A stretch of 42,337 nt of DNA. It comes from Pseudomonas sp. AKS31. Lineage in GTDB: Bacteria; Pseudomonadota; Gammaproteobacteria; Pseudomonadales; Pseudomonadaceae. Where the stretch lies: NCBI RefSeq assembly GCF_023634765.1, contig NZ_JAMLFX010000001.1, positions 459,427 to 501,763 on the forward strand, written 5' to 3'. Positions 16,575 to 26,490 of the stretch are shown in pieces. A model generated the notes under the pieces. The model was not told the origin of the DNA. It was given only the letters and a program-made list of their open reading frames with translations, and searched no databases. The position numbers and the translations under genes are program-made. Numbering within the stretch: position 1 is the stretch's first letter; each line of letters starts with the position of its first letter.

Positions 16575-17777
16575 ATGAACTTCCGTACCATTCTGATTCT
16601 CGGTGCCTTGACCGCTTTCGGGCCCTTGGCGATCGACTTCTATTTACCTGCCTTCCCCTCGATGGCGCTGGCGTTCGGCACCGACGAGAAACACGTGCAG
16701 ATGACGCTGGCGGCGTATTTTGCTGGCCTGTCCATCGGCCAACTGGCTTATGGGCCGGTGGCGGATCGCTTTGGCCGACGTATCCCGTTGCTCGTCGGGC
16801 TTACGCTGTTCACCCTGGCCTCTCTGGCCTGCGCTTATGCGCCAAACCTCGAATGGCTGATCGGTGCGCGTTTCGTCCAGGCCTTGGGCGGCTGTGCGGG
16901 GATGGTGATTTCCCGGGCGGTGGTCAGCGACAAGTGCGACGCGGTAGGCTCGGCGAAAGTCTTTTCACAATTGATGCTGGTGATGGGTCTGGCGCCGATT
17001 CTGGCGCCGATGCTCGGCGGTCTGCTGGTCAACACCACAGGCTGGCAGTCGATCTTCCTGGTGTTGACCGGGTTCAGTGCCCTGGCTGGATTGGCCGTGG
17101 CGCTGGGCCTGCCGGAAAGTATGCCGGCGCACATGCCGCGTCAGCCGTTGTCCGGCGCACTGCGTCAGTACGGGCGCTTGCTCAAGGACCGGGTTTACCT
17201 CGGCCATGCCCTGACCGGTGGCATCGCCATCGCCGGGATGTTCGCTTACATCGCTGGCTCGCCGTTTATCTTCATCAAAATGTATGGCGTGCCGGCCGAG
17301 CACTTCGGCTGGCTGTTCGGCACCAACGCGGCGGGCTTCATTCTGGTCGCGCAGGTCAATGCGCGCTTGTTGGCCAAGCGTGGACCGGCGTTTCTGCTGT
17401 CGCGGGCGGTTTGGGTGTATTTCGCCGCCGGGCTGACGTTGCTCACGGTCAGCGCGATGCATACCGAATCCTTGTGGCCGCTGCTGATTCCGCTGTTCAT
17501 TTGCGTGTCGAGCCTGGGTTGCATCAGCCCCAACGCCGCCGCTTGCGCAATGAACGGGCAGGGCGCACGGGCCGGCAGTGCTTCGGCGCTGCTCGGCTGC
17601 ATGCAATTCAGCGTCGCTGCCGGGGCATCGGCGCTGGTGGGCGTGTTGCATGACGGCACCGCCGTGCCGATGGCCACGGTCATCAGCCTGTGCGGTTTGC
17701 TGGTGGTGTGCGTGGCGCTGCTCACCCGCCGTCTGCAGAATGCCCGTGCACTGGCACAAGCTCAGGCCGAGGCGTAA
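16575..17777 (+). CDS. Bcr/CflA-family drug-resistance MFS exporter
   Basis: 400 residues and 12 predicted membrane segments. Family hallmarks are FGPLAIDFYLPAFPSM in TM1, QMTLAAYFAGLSIGQLAYGP, the A-motif ADRFGRRIPLL, and RFVQALGGCAGMVISRAVV. It is a proton-driven exporter of bicyclomycin/chloramphenicol type; the true substrate is unknown. The ATG at 16575 is only weakly preceded by CTGGATG, but the protein then begins at the usual place. It ends 6 bp from the convergent small gene. Confidence 0.92.
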   Translation: MNFRTILILGALTAFGPLAIDFYLPAFPSMALAFGTDEKHVQMTLAAYFAGLSIGQLAYGPVADRFGRRIPLLVGLTLFTLASLACAYAPNLEWLIGARFVQALGGCAGMVISRAVVSDKCDAVGSAKVFSQLMLVMGLAPILAPMLGGLLVNTTGWQSIFLVLTGFSALAGLAVALGLPESMPAHMPRQPLSGALRQYGRLLKDRVYLGHALTGGIAIAGMFAYIAGSPFIFIKMYGVPAEHFGWLFGTNAAGFILVAQVNARLLAKRGPAFLLSRAVWVYFAAGLTLLTVSAMHTESLWPLLIPLFICVSSLGCISPNAAACAMNGQGARAGSASALLGCMQFSVAAGASALVGVLHDGTAVPMATVISLCGLLVVCVALLTRRLQNARALAQAQAEA

Positions 17778-17783
17778 AAACCC

Positions 17784-17957
17784 TCAGCCGGCGGCGCGCT
17801 GCTGGCTGCGGTCGGGAATCTGATGGGGCGCGCAAAGTCGCGCTTCGAGGGTGCGGGTGAAGGCCAAGGCTTCGGCTTCACTGCGGAATGTCACGGCGTG
17901 TTGGTCCAGACGAACCTGCCATTGAGACTTTGCCACTTCTTTTATCAGGATCTTCAT
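17784..17957 (-). CDS. Small conserved-type cytosolic protein, 57 residues
   Basis: Starts MKILIKEVAKSQWQVRLDQH at 17957 with GGGAGG 7 nt upstream. The longer frame from 18044 is rejected because it lacks a ribosome site. The layout (short beta strand, WQVRLD, TFRSEAEALAFTRTLEARL helix) recalls small proteins of the DUF2188 style that pair a strand with a helix; no family is claimed. No membrane segment or cysteine motif. It is convergent with the Bcr-type gene. Confidence 0.7.
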   Translation of the reverse strand: MKILIKEVAKSQWQVRLDQHAVTFRSEAEALAFTRTLEARLCAPHQIPDRSQQRAAG

Positions 17958-18074
17958 TGCTGACCTCCCTTGCGTAAAAGATGTATCGCAGAGGCTTCGA
18001 TTGTAGACCTGAATACGATCGCAATTGTGACAACGGTCAAGCATCTGACTGACGGCAAAAAACCTCCGGCAGCC

Positions 18075-18110
18075 CCTGTAGGAGCTGCCGAAGGCTGCGA
18101 TCTTTTGATC
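18075..18110. repeat. Single REP-type unit
   Basis: One unit, CCTGTAGGAGCTGCCGAAGG continuing to GCGATCTTTTGATC. It abuts the stop codon of the quinone-oxidoreductase gene at 18111. No partner is found within 100 bp. Confidence 0.85.
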
Positions 18111-19124
18111 TTAGAAACCTTCTAAAACAATTTTCCCCTTGGCTTTGCCACTTTCCAGCAACTCATGGGCGCGGCGCAGGTTCGCCGCATTGATCGTGCC
18201 GAAGTGCTCGCCCACCGTGGTCTTCAACGTCCCGGCATCAATCAGCTGCGCCACGCGGTTAAGCAGTTTGTGCTGCTCGATCATGTCTGGCGTCTCGAAC
18301 AGCGAGCGGGTGTACATGAACTCCCAGTGCAGCGAAAGGCTCTTGCGCTTGAGCTTGCTCACGTCCAGCAACTTCGGATCGTCGATCAACGCCAGTTTGC
18401 CTTGCGGCGCCAGCGCTTCGACCAGTTGATCCAGGTGCTGGTCGGTCTGGGTCAGGCTGGCGACGTGAGTCACGCTGTCGATCCCGGCGCGCTTGAGTTC
18501 TTCGCTCAGCGGCTGGCTGTGATCGATGACCAGATCAGCGCCCAGCGCTTTGACCCAGTCGCGGGTCTGCTCGCGGGATGCAGTGCCGACGACTTTAAGA
18601 CCGGTCAGTTGCTTGGCCAGTTGCGTGAGGATCGAGCCAACCCCGCCGGCCGCACCGACGATCAGCAAGCTCTGGTCTTCTTGGGCTTTGCCTTCGCGAA
18701 TCTGCAAACGTTCGAACAGCAATTCCCACGCGGTGATCGCGGTCAGCGGCAGTGCCGCGGCTTCGGCAAAACCGAGGGATTTCGGCATATGACCGACGAT
18801 GCGCTCATCCACTACGTGCAGCTCACTGTTGCCGCCGGCACGGGCGATGGAACCGGCGTAGAAAACCTTGTCGCCGGCCTTGAACAATGTCACGTCGCTG
18901 CCAACAGCCTTGACCACACCGGCAACGTCCCAGCCCAGCACTTTCGCCGCGCCGTTTTCCGGTGCCACGTTCTGCCGCACTTTGGTGTCGACCGGGTTGA
19001 CCGAGATGGCTTTGACTTCCACCAGCACATCGCGCGGGCCGGCGACCGGTTCTGGCAGTTCGATGTCTTGCAGGGATTTGGCGTCGCTGATCGGCAGGGA
19101 AGCGTAATAGGCGATGGCTTTCAT
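18111..19124 (-). CDS. Zinc-free medium-chain alcohol dehydrogenase / quinone oxidoreductase
   Basis: 337 residues of the ZADH1-type subgroup. An N-terminal GroES-like domain (LVEVKAISVNPVDTKVRQ) is followed by a Rossmann domain with LLIVGAAGGVGSILTQLA. The catalytic-zinc Cys/His set of true alcohol dehydrogenases is missing, so NADPH-dependent reduction of quinones or enones is more likely. ACGGAGCC precedes the ATG. It is second in a minus-strand pair, 32 bp after the small monooxygenase gene, and divergent from the LysR gene. Both may be targets of that regulator. Confidence 0.9.
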   Translation of the reverse strand: MKAIAYYASLPISDAKSLQDIELPEPVAGPRDVLVEVKAISVNPVDTKVRQNVAPENGAAKVLGWDVAGVVKAVGSDVTLFKAGDKVFYAGSIARAGGNSELHVVDERIVGHMPKSLGFAEAAALPLTAITAWELLFERLQIREGKAQEDQSLLIVGAAGGVGSILTQLAKQLTGLKVVGTASREQTRDWVKALGADLVIDHSQPLSEELKRAGIDSVTHVASLTQTDQHLDQLVEALAPQGKLALIDDPKLLDVSKLKRKSLSLHWEFMYTRSLFETPDMIEQHKLLNRVAQLIDAGTLKTTVGEHFGTINAANLRRAHELLESGKAKGKIVLEGF

Positions 19125-19156
19125 GAATGGCTCCGTACAGATAATAGAAGAAGGAA

Positions 19157-19450
19157 TCAGGCAATCGCGCCGAGGCGCTTGAGCTGGAAGTGTTCGATGG
19201 CGTGGCCAGCCGTTGCCTGGAAATGCTGGAAGTGCGCGCTGGCGTTGTGCGCCTCAAGAATCGCTTCGCTGGCCCAGTGTTCGATCACATAAAACACCTG
19301 CGGGTCGGCGAGGTCGCGGTGCAAGTCGTATTGGCTGCAACCGTCTTCGGCGCGGCTCGGTTCAACCAGGGCGCGCAGGCCCTGCTCGAGAAGATCCTGT
19401 TGGCCGGGTTTGGCGATCAGGGTGGCGATTGCGGTGAAGGGCTGGGACAT
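19157..19450 (-). CDS. Putative quinol monooxygenase (antibiotic biosynthesis monooxygenase domain)
   Basis: 97 residues, the size of a single ABM ferredoxin-like domain. Hallmarks are FTAIATLIAKPGQQDLLEQGL, CSQYDLHRDLADPQVFYVIEHWAS and HNASAHFQHF. Relatives such as YgiN oxidise quinols and pair with quinone reductases, which fits its operon partner. GGAG lies 6 nt before the ATG. Confidence 0.9.
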   Translation of the reverse strand: MSQPFTAIATLIAKPGQQDLLEQGLRALVEPSRAEDGCSQYDLHRDLADPQVFYVIEHWASEAILEAHNASAHFQHFQATAGHAIEHFQLKRLGAIA

Positions 19451-19498
19451 GCTCGGCTCCAGAGAAGCGGGATGAATGCGATGGAGCGATGATTAGCT

Positions 19499-19516
19499 AT
19501 TTCTCTGCGAGATAAA
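19499..19516. promoter_or_regulatory. Possible LysR-type operator between divergent genes
   Basis: An imperfect dyad, TTTCTC-3 nt-GAGATAAA, in the 119-bp divergent region between the monooxygenase and LysR genes. It has roughly the T-N11-A spacing of LysR sites. The match is weak. Confidence 0.3.
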
Positions 19517-19569
19517 ACCGGCTAAAAGAGCAGTCTCTTTCAATATTTTTTTGATAATCGAGGCTGAGC

Positions 19570-20499
19570 ATGCTGCGTTTCGATGACTTGCAGTTGTTTG
19601 TCCGGGCGGCGGATCTGGGCAGTCTGTCGGCGGCAGCGCGGGTAATGGACATGTCGGCGGCCGTGGCCAGTGCGGCGTTGAAACGCATCGAACAGCAACT
19701 CGGCGCACGTTTGCTCGCGCGTTCGACCCGCAGTTTGCGCCTGACGGCCGAAGGCGAAGGCTTTCTTGAATACGCACGGGCGGCGCTGAGCAACCTCGAT
19801 GAAGGCCGGCGCTTGTTGGCCAGCGGCCAGGATCAGGTCAGTGGTGTGCTGCAGTTGTCGGCGCCTTCGGACTTTGGTCGCAATCTTCTGTTGCCTTGGC
19901 TCGACGAGTTCCAGCGCGAGCACCCGAAACTGACCGTGCGCTTGCTGCTCGGCGACCGCATCGCTGACCTGTTCCGCCAACCCGTGGACATCGCCTTGCG
20001 TTACGGCGAGCCGGAAGACTCCAGTCTGATCGCCTTGCCCATCGCACCGCACAACCGTCGCGTGCTGTGCGCGTCCCCGGCATACCTGGCTCGACACGGC
20101 GAACCGCGTCAGCTCGAACAACTGGCCCAGCACAACTGCCTGCTGTACATGCTCGGCAGCCGGGTGCATGACCATTGGAGTTTTCACGACGGCAAACGCG
20201 AAGTCGGCCTGACCGTCAGTGGCGATCGATTCAGTGATGACGCCGATGTCGTGCGTCTGTGGGCGGTGGCCGGCGCCGGGATTGCCTACAAGTCGTGGCT
20301 GGACGTGGGCGCCGATGTGCTCGCCGGGCGTCTCAAAGTGCTGCTGCCGGAGTTGCTTTGTGAGCGCGCACCGCTGAATTTGTTGTGCGCCCATCGCGCC
20401 CAATTGAGTAAGCCGGTGAACCTTCTGAGGGAAATGCTCGCCAGCCGATGCGCTGAATTGAGTAGTCAATTTCCCGTTTTTTCGGAAGTTGATCATTAG
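19570..20499 (+). CDS. LysR-family transcriptional regulator
   Basis: 309 residues. N-terminal HTH (LRFDDLQLFVRAADLGSLSA to RLLARSTRSLRLTAEG) and a substrate-binding domain of the CrgA/DmlR subgroup (GVLQLSAPSDFGRNLLLPWL, DIALRYGEPEDSSLIALPI). GAGG precedes the ATG by 7 nt. Divergent from the monooxygenase-oxidoreductase pair, which is its likely target. The inducer is unknown. Confidence 0.92.
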   Translation: MLRFDDLQLFVRAADLGSLSAAARVMDMSAAVASAALKRIEQQLGARLLARSTRSLRLTAEGEGFLEYARAALSNLDEGRRLLASGQDQVSGVLQLSAPSDFGRNLLLPWLDEFQREHPKLTVRLLLGDRIADLFRQPVDIALRYGEPEDSSLIALPIAPHNRRVLCASPAYLARHGEPRQLEQLAQHNCLLYMLGSRVHDHWSFHDGKREVGLTVSGDRFSDDADVVRLWAVAGAGIAYKSWLDVGADVLAGRLKVLLPELLCERAPLNLLCAHRAQLSKPVNLLREMLASRCAELSSQFPVFSEVDH

Positions 20500-20816
20500 T
20501 CGCAGGTAAATAGAGAAATTTCTGTCAGGAACAATCACCACCTGCGCAGGCCCCGGCGCAGGACGCGCGGGCTAACCCGCTTATACTAGCGCCCGCCTCA
20601 CGCCAGCACCGACACCCCGGACCGGAGACCCTTGCACCGCGTCGCCAGTCTTCGAGTGACGGTCGCGCAACTGCTGCGGGTTCTGTGCCGGAGCAGGCTG
20701 CGTCAGTGGCTTGCCTCGCCCCGGTTCATGGCGATTTTCGCGTCTTGGCCGATGCCTCATTAGCGGCCAAGATGTCTCCGAGCAGTAGACGATACGATTC
20801 AACAGGGAGTGAACAC
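20500..20816. other. 317-bp intergenic region with hairpin and possible long leader
   Basis: GCGGG-CTAA-CCCGC (20567-20580) forms a tight hairpin that could end the LysR transcript, although only two T residues follow. TATACT at 20582-20587 is a good -10, without an obvious -35. If used, it gives a leader of about 225 nt before the ArsR-like gene, rich in GC and short dyads. No riboswitch class is recognised. A GTG-initiated extension of the downstream gene into this region is not supported. Confidence 0.4.
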
Positions 20817-21551
20817 ATGGAACATGCACCTTGCATCAGCCAGATCGCCACGTTGCTGGCCGACCCCAAGCGCAGCGCGATGATGTGGGCGTTGATGGAT
20901 GGCTCGGCCCGGCAAACCGAGGAGCTTGCGCTACTGGCAGGGCTGTCGCCGTCGTCGGCCAGTGCGCATCTGGCGCGGCTATCCACGGGTGGTCTGTTGA
21001 AGGTCGAAGTCCGTGGTCGCAAACGCTTTTTCCGTCTTGCGGCACCGGAGGTCGGCGCTGCGATAGACGCGTTGGCCAGCGCCACCATCGCCAGTGCTCC
21101 ACGGGAAATCCCCGAGGTCTTCAAACGCAGCACCCCCATGGCCAAACCGCAAAACGCGCCGTCCTCGTTGTTGCGCGCGCGTTTTTGCGATGACCACCTC
21201 GGCGGTACGCTGGCGGCGGACCTGTATCAGCGCCTGCTCGATGCCGGCTGGATCGAACAGCTTGAGCAACGCGTCGTGGTGACCCACAAGGGCGCAAAAT
21301 TGCTGGCCGGGCGTGGTGTGTTCATTCAGGCGCTGGCCCATCGCAATGTTCAGGTGGCGTGCGCTTGCCCGGACTGGAGCGAGCGTCGGCCGCACATGGG
21401 CGGCTCACTCGGTGCGGCGTTGTTGCAGTTGTTCATGCAATCCGGCTGGTTGACGCTGCCCAACGACTCAAGAGCCTTGCAATTGACGGCCACCGGTCAA
21501 CGGGAACTGCACCGCTTCGCCAAGGAGACCGAGCTGGAAATGGCGTTGTAG
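20817..21551 (+). CDS. ArsR-like winged-helix transcriptional regulator
   Basis: 244 residues from the ATG at 20817 (AGGGAG 7 nt upstream). The N-terminal 90 residues are an ArsR-type HTH (LADPKRSAMMWALMDGSARQ, GLSPSSASAHLARLSTGGLL, VEVRGRKRFFRLA). The C-terminal extension includes FCDDHLGGTLAADLYQRLLD and VACACPDWSERRPHMGGSLG, a conserved block with two closely spaced cysteines (CAC) and His residues. This extension is longer than in plain ArsR metal sensors. It may bind metal, but known ArsR site positions are not matched. The MFS gene downstream begins 141 bp later. Confidence 0.85.
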   Translation: MEHAPCISQIATLLADPKRSAMMWALMDGSARQTEELALLAGLSPSSASAHLARLSTGGLLKVEVRGRKRFFRLAAPEVGAAIDALASATIASAPREIPEVFKRSTPMAKPQNAPSSLLRARFCDDHLGGTLAADLYQRLLDAGWIEQLEQRVVVTHKGAKLLAGRGVFIQALAHRNVQVACACPDWSERRPHMGGSLGAALLQLFMQSGWLTLPNDSRALQLTATGQRELHRFAKETELEMAL

Positions 21552-21692
21552 AGCATTTCGCAATCGACGTCTGGAACTGCGTCAGCGCTTCTGGCGTCGC
21601 CTACGACTGCGAACAGGTCGCATCCAGCACGAGCCCGGTGTCGCTATCAAGCACACTCGATCCGGGGATATTTTTCGGATGGGGGAGGCGGC

Positions 21693-23075
21693 ATGGACAC
21701 TCACGGCTACAGCGCAGCAGAACGTCTGGAACGACTGCCGATCAGCGGTTATCACCGGATCATTTTCATCATCATCGCTCTGGCGTTTTTCTTCGACTCC
21801 ATGGATCTGGCGATGATGACCTTCCTGCTCGGCTCGATCAAAGCCGAGTTCGGCCTGAGCAGCGCGCAAGCGGGGTTGCTCGCCAGTTCGAGCTTTTTCG
21901 GCATGGTGCTGGGGGCGTCGCTGTCCGGCATGCTCGCCGATCGCTTCGGGCGCAAACCGGTGTTTCAGTGGAGCATCGTGTTGTGGGGGGTGGCCAGTTA
22001 TCTGTGCTCGACAGCGCAAACGGTCGAGACGCTGACGCTGTTTCGAATCCTGCTGGGGATTGGCATGGGCATGGAGTTTCCGATTGCCCAATCGATGCTC
22101 TCCGAGCTGATTCCGGCGCAACGCCGCGGACGTTACATCGCGCTGATGGACGGCTTCTGGCCGCTGGGTTTCGTGGCGGCCGGTGTGCTGTCTTACTTTC
22201 TGTTGCCGCTGATTGGCTGGCGCGACATCTTTCTGGTGTTGGCGGTGCCAGCGGTGTTTGTGCTGGCGATCAGGTTTTTCATTCCCGAGTCACCGCGCTG
22301 GCTGGAACAGGCCGGAAAGCATGAGGCGGCAGACAAGGTGTTGAACGGCATCGAGGCGCGGGTGCGTTCGTCGCTCGGCGGTGCGGCGTTGCCGGAGCCG
22401 CTGCGCTTGCCGCGCACCGTCACGCCGCCGGGCAATTTCTTTGCGGCGCTCAAACAGATCTGGTCGCCGCAGTATCGCCAGCGCACGACGATGCTCTGGA
22501 GTCTGTGGTTCTTCGCGCTGCTCGGCTTTTACGGACTGACGTCGTGGCTCAGTGCGCTGTTGCAACAGTCGGGTTTCGCGGTGACGCAATCGGTGTATTA
22601 CACGGTGCTGATTTCCCTGGGCGGGATTCCCGGGTTTCTCATGGCCGCGTGGCTGGTCGAGCGCTGGGGGCGCAAACCGGTGTGCATCGTGACGTTGCTC
22701 GGCGGCGGCGTGATGGCGTTTCTGTATGGGCAGAGCGCTGTGTTTGGCGGCAACGTGGCGCTGCTGATCGGCACCGGGTTGCTGATGCAGTTTTTCCTGT
22801 TCGGCATGTGGGCGGTGCTCTACACCTACACGCCGGAGCTGTATCCGACGTCGGCGCGCGCGACTGGCTCGGGCTTCGCCTCGGCGATTGGCCGTGTGGG
22901 TTCGCTGCTCGGACCGTTGGTGACCGGACTGGTGTTCCCGATTACCGGGCAGGGCGGGGTGTTTGCGCTGGGCGCGGCATGTTTTGCGATCGCGGCGGGG
23001 GTGGTGTGGCTGTTCGGGATGGAGACGCGGGGGAAAACCCTGGAAGAGCTGACTGAAGCCCGAATCCCAGGCTAA
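21693..23075 (+). CDS. MFS transporter, NiaP/aromatic-acid or sugar-porter type
   Basis: 460 residues with 12 predicted membrane segments. Family marks are FFFDSMDLAMMTFLLGSI in TM1, LADRFGRKPVFQ, GIGMGMEFPIAQSMLSELIP, PESPRWLEQAG, YTPELYPTSARATGSGFASA and GMETRGKTLEEL. This set is typical of proton symporters for niacin, aromatic acids or similar organic acids. The substrate is not determined. GGGGAGG lies 6 nt before the ATG. The upstream ArsR-like regulator may control it. Confidence 0.88.
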   Translation: MDTHGYSAAERLERLPISGYHRIIFIIIALAFFFDSMDLAMMTFLLGSIKAEFGLSSAQAGLLASSSFFGMVLGASLSGMLADRFGRKPVFQWSIVLWGVASYLCSTAQTVETLTLFRILLGIGMGMEFPIAQSMLSELIPAQRRGRYIALMDGFWPLGFVAAGVLSYFLLPLIGWRDIFLVLAVPAVFVLAIRFFIPESPRWLEQAGKHEAADKVLNGIEARVRSSLGGAALPEPLRLPRTVTPPGNFFAALKQIWSPQYRQRTTMLWSLWFFALLGFYGLTSWLSALLQQSGFAVTQSVYYTVLISLGGIPGFLMAAWLVERWGRKPVCIVTLLGGGVMAFLYGQSAVFGGNVALLIGTGLLMQFFLFGMWAVLYTYTPELYPTSARATGSGFASAIGRVGSLLGPLVTGLVFPITGQGGVFALGAACFAIAAGVVWLFGMETRGKTLEELTEARIPG

Positions 23076-23087
23076 ACAAAGAACCCA

Positions 23088-23173
23088 CTGTGGGAGCGAG
23101 CCTCGCGAAAGCGGAGTGTCATTAACCGAAAATGTTAACTGACACGCCCTCTTCGCGAGCAGGCTCGCACACA
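23088..23173. repeat. REP-type inverted pair (class GTGGGAGCGAGC)
   Basis: CTGTGGGAGCGAGCCTCGCG faces CTTCGCGAGCAGGCTCGCAC, with an inner dyad GTGTCA..TGACAC and AACCGAAAATGTT in the centre. It lies between the convergent MFS and deaminase genes and can fold into a long hairpin. Confidence 0.85.
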
Positions 23174-23191
23174 TGGGTACTTCGGTGTTGC

Positions 23192-24154
<963 letters not shown>

Positions 24155-24225
24155 TCATCAGGTGCAATGACGGCATTCTACAGATGCTCGCCGAAACAAT
24201 TGGCAAAACCTGACCAAGCGATCCA

Positions 24226-25191
24226 TCACACGGCTTCTTGCTCGCGGCGATAGGCGTAGGTATCGGCGAAGCGTGAAAGCAGGAATTCGGCGCAGGTGGT
24301 GGTCGGATATTTCGCGGGATGCTGTGCGTCCTGACATCCCGGCAGGCATTCGATGCGCGTGTCCGGGTGCGGTTCGGCAAAGAACGGCATCGAGTAGCGA
24401 TCCACGCCGAGCGGGCTGATCACCCGGTGCGGGGTCGAGCGATAACGGTCGTTGCTCCAGCGCGCCATCATGTCGCCGAGATTGACCACGAAGGTGCCGT
24501 CGATGGGCGGCGCGTCGATCCATTCGCCGCGCACGTTCCTGACCTGCAAGCCCCCGGCGCTGTCCTGATAGAGCAGGGTGATGCAGCCGTAATCGGTGTG
24601 CGCGCCGGCGCCTTGCTGCTCGGCAGAGCTGGCGGTGTGGCGCGGAGGGTAATGGATCATGCGCAGGACGCTGACCGGATCAACGAAGCGGCTGTCGAAA
24701 AAGTCGCGTTCGATGTTCAGCGCGAGGGTCATCGCCCGCAGCAGGGTTTGTGCGAGGGCCTGCATGTCGAGGTAATGCTGCTCCATCAATTCGGCCCAGC
24801 CGGTTTGCGCGGGATGCCGGTTCGGCCCGCGCAACGGTTTTTCCGCGACCACGTCGGGATGGTTGGCCGGCAGGTGCAGGCCCATGTCGAAGGTCTCTTT
24901 CAGATCGCTGGGTTTGCTCGGGTCGAGTTGTTCGGTGGCGATGGCACCGTAGCCACGATGGTGACGGGTTTGAGTGATGTCGATCTTGAGTTTTTCTGCT
25001 GCGGGTTGCGCAAAAAAACGCTGAGTCTGATCAAGCACCGCGTCGATGCGTTGCGCCGAAATCGGGTGACCCTTGATGTAGAAAAAGCCCCATTCGCGGC
25101 AGGCGTGGTCGATTTGTTCGGCCACCGCAGGCCAGGCGTTTTCGTCGTCGCTATAGAGCGGGCTGATATCAATGATCGGAAGACTGTTCAT
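24226..25191 (-). CDS. Isopenicillin-N-synthase-like 2-oxoglutarate/Fe(II) oxygenase
   Basis: 321 residues. The N-terminal DIOX_N domain (SLPIIDISPLYSD, REWGFFYIKGHPI) and C-terminal jelly-roll hold the iron triad His198, Asp200 and His255. The co-substrate motif is Arg265-x-Ser267 (RYSMPFF). Function is unknown. The equivalent gene in P. aeruginosa lies next to the adenine deaminase and 8-oxoguanine deaminase genes, so oxidation of a purine or related base is a reasonable guess. It is upstream of the deaminase gene on the same strand (80-bp gap). Confidence 0.9.
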   Translation of the reverse strand: MNSLPIIDISPLYSDDENAWPAVAEQIDHACREWGFFYIKGHPISAQRIDAVLDQTQRFFAQPAAEKLKIDITQTRHHRGYGAIATEQLDPSKPSDLKETFDMGLHLPANHPDVVAEKPLRGPNRHPAQTGWAELMEQHYLDMQALAQTLLRAMTLALNIERDFFDSRFVDPVSVLRMIHYPPRHTASSAEQQGAGAHTDYGCITLLYQDSAGGLQVRNVRGEWIDAPPIDGTFVVNLGDMMARWSNDRYRSTPHRVISPLGVDRYSMPFFAEPHPDTRIECLPGCQDAQHPAKYPTTTCAEFLLSRFADTYAYRREQEAV

Positions 25192-25235
25192 GCACGGGTC
25201 CTGAAGAAACGCAGACTGGAGAACACTGAAGAACT

Positions 25236-25327
25236 CTGTGGGAGCTGGCTTGCCAGCGATGAGGCCATCAAATTCAACATCAATGTTGCCTGTCAGACCG
25301 CTATCGCTGGCAAGCCAGCTCCCACAG
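25236..25327. repeat. REP-type inverted pair (class CTGTGGGAGCTGGCTTGCCAGCGAT)
   Basis: CTGTGGGAGCTGGCTTGCCA followed by GCGAT faces ATCGCTGGCAAGCCAGCTCC..ACAG. The arms are perfect inverted copies about 40 bp apart. It lies between the oxygenase start and the BMP-protein stop, same-strand genes. Confidence 0.9.
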
Positions 25328-25349
25328 GGTCGGTGTGTTTTGCGGAGGA

Positions 25350-26423
25350 TTACTTCGGCATCTCGGCCTTCATGCCTTCAACGTAATAGTTCATCGACGC
25401 CAGTTCAGCATTCGTCGCACTCACGCCCGCCGGGATTTTTTCGACGCCGGCCTGATCCTTGATCGGCCCGGTAAACGGCTGGAACGTACCGCTCTTGATG
25501 TCGGCAATGATCTGCTCGGCCTCGGCTTTCACCGGCGCCGGCACCAGATCGCTGATCGGCAGTTCAACCGTGCCTTCCTTCAAGCCGCCCCAGTAATCCT
25601 GAGGTTTCCAGCTGTGATCGATCACGCTCTGCGTCGCCTGAATGTAGTGCGGCGCCCAGTCGTTGACGATCGAGGTCAGCACCGCTTTCGGCCCGAAATG
25701 GGCCATGTCCGAGGCGTAACCCACCGCGTACACGCCACGACGTTCGGCGGCTTGAATCGGCGCCGGGCTGTCGGTGTGCTGGAACACCACGTCGACGCCC
25801 TGATCGATCAGCGCGTTGGCCGCGTCGGCTTCCTTGCCCGGATCGAACCAGGAGTTGACCCACACCACTTTGATCTCGGTGCCGGGGTTGTACTTGTTCA
25901 GGGCCAGTTGGATGGCGTTGATGTCGCGGATCACTTCCGGAATCGGGAACGAAGCGACATAGCCGATCTTCTTGGTCTTGGTCATCTTCGCCGCGAGGAA
26001 ACCGCCGACGTAACGCCCCTCGTACGTGCGCGCCAGATAGGTGCCGAGGTTCTTGTCCTGTTTGTAGCCGGTGGCGTGCTCGAAGGTCACCTTGGGAAAC
26101 TGCTTGGCGACTTTGACGGTGGGGTTCATATAGCCGAAGGAGGTGGTGAAGATCAGGTCGTATTTGTCCTTGGCCATGTTGCGGATCACCCGCTCGGCGT
26201 CGGCGCCCTCGGCGACGTTCTCCACGTAGTTGGTGGTGATCTGGTTGCCGAATTTCTCCGCGAGTGCCTTGCGCCCCTGCTCATGCTGATACGTCCAGCC
26301 GTGGTCACCGATCGGGCCGATGTAGACGAAACCGACCTTCAGCGGATCGGCAGCGCTGGCGCTGAGACTGATCCCCAGACCGAGGGCGGCGCACAGCAGT
26401 TTGTGCAGCGGACGTATTTGCAT
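25350..26423 (-). CDS. BMP/PnrA-type ABC transporter substrate-binding protein (purine nucleoside)
   Basis: 357 residues from the ATG at 26423; GGAG lies 9 nt upstream, whereas the ATG 15 nt further up has no ribosome site. Signal peptide MQIRPLHKLLCAALGLGISL, cut after SASA. The mature part is a periplasmic type-1 binding fold with VGFVYIGPIGDHGWTYQHEQ, YDLIFTTSFGYMNPT, FEHATGY and QHTDSPAPIQAAERRG, all typical of the BMP family. That family binds nucleosides or free purines. No ATPase or permease is beside it; the only matching set is at 31156-34749, about 5 kb away. It probably supplies that transporter. Confidence 0.92.
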   Translation of the reverse strand: MQIRPLHKLLCAALGLGISLSASAADPLKVGFVYIGPIGDHGWTYQHEQGRKALAEKFGNQITTNYVENVAEGADAERVIRNMAKDKYDLIFTTSFGYMNPTVKVAKQFPKVTFEHATGYKQDKNLGTYLARTYEGRYVGGFLAAKMTKTKKIGYVASFPIPEVIRDINAIQLALNKYNPGTEIKVVWVNSWFDPGKEADAANALIDQGVDVVFQHTDSPAPIQAAERRGVYAVGYASDMAHFGPKAVLTSIVNDWAPHYIQATQSVIDHSWKPQDYWGGLKEGTVELPISDLVPAPVKAEAEQIIADIKSGTFQPFTGPIKDQAGVEKIPAGVSATNAELASMNYYVEGMKAEMPK

Positions 26424-26490
26424 GAACTCGAACTCCATTTTGTTGTGTGTGGTCAGGGGCAATGCAAATTGCTGACCAACAGGACAAAAA

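Noticed and set aside
16556..17653. 365-codon frame overlapping the Bcr-type transporter
   Set aside because: Arg/Gly-rich out-of-frame translation; the other frame has transporter motifs.
20685..20816. GTG-initiated extension of the ArsR-like regulator
   Set aside because: No ribosome site, and the ATG at 20817 is preceded by AGGGAG and begins at the usual point for the domain.
24319..25386. Long frame opposite the oxygenase gene
   Set aside because: Antisense shadow of a gene with a complete iron-binding triad.
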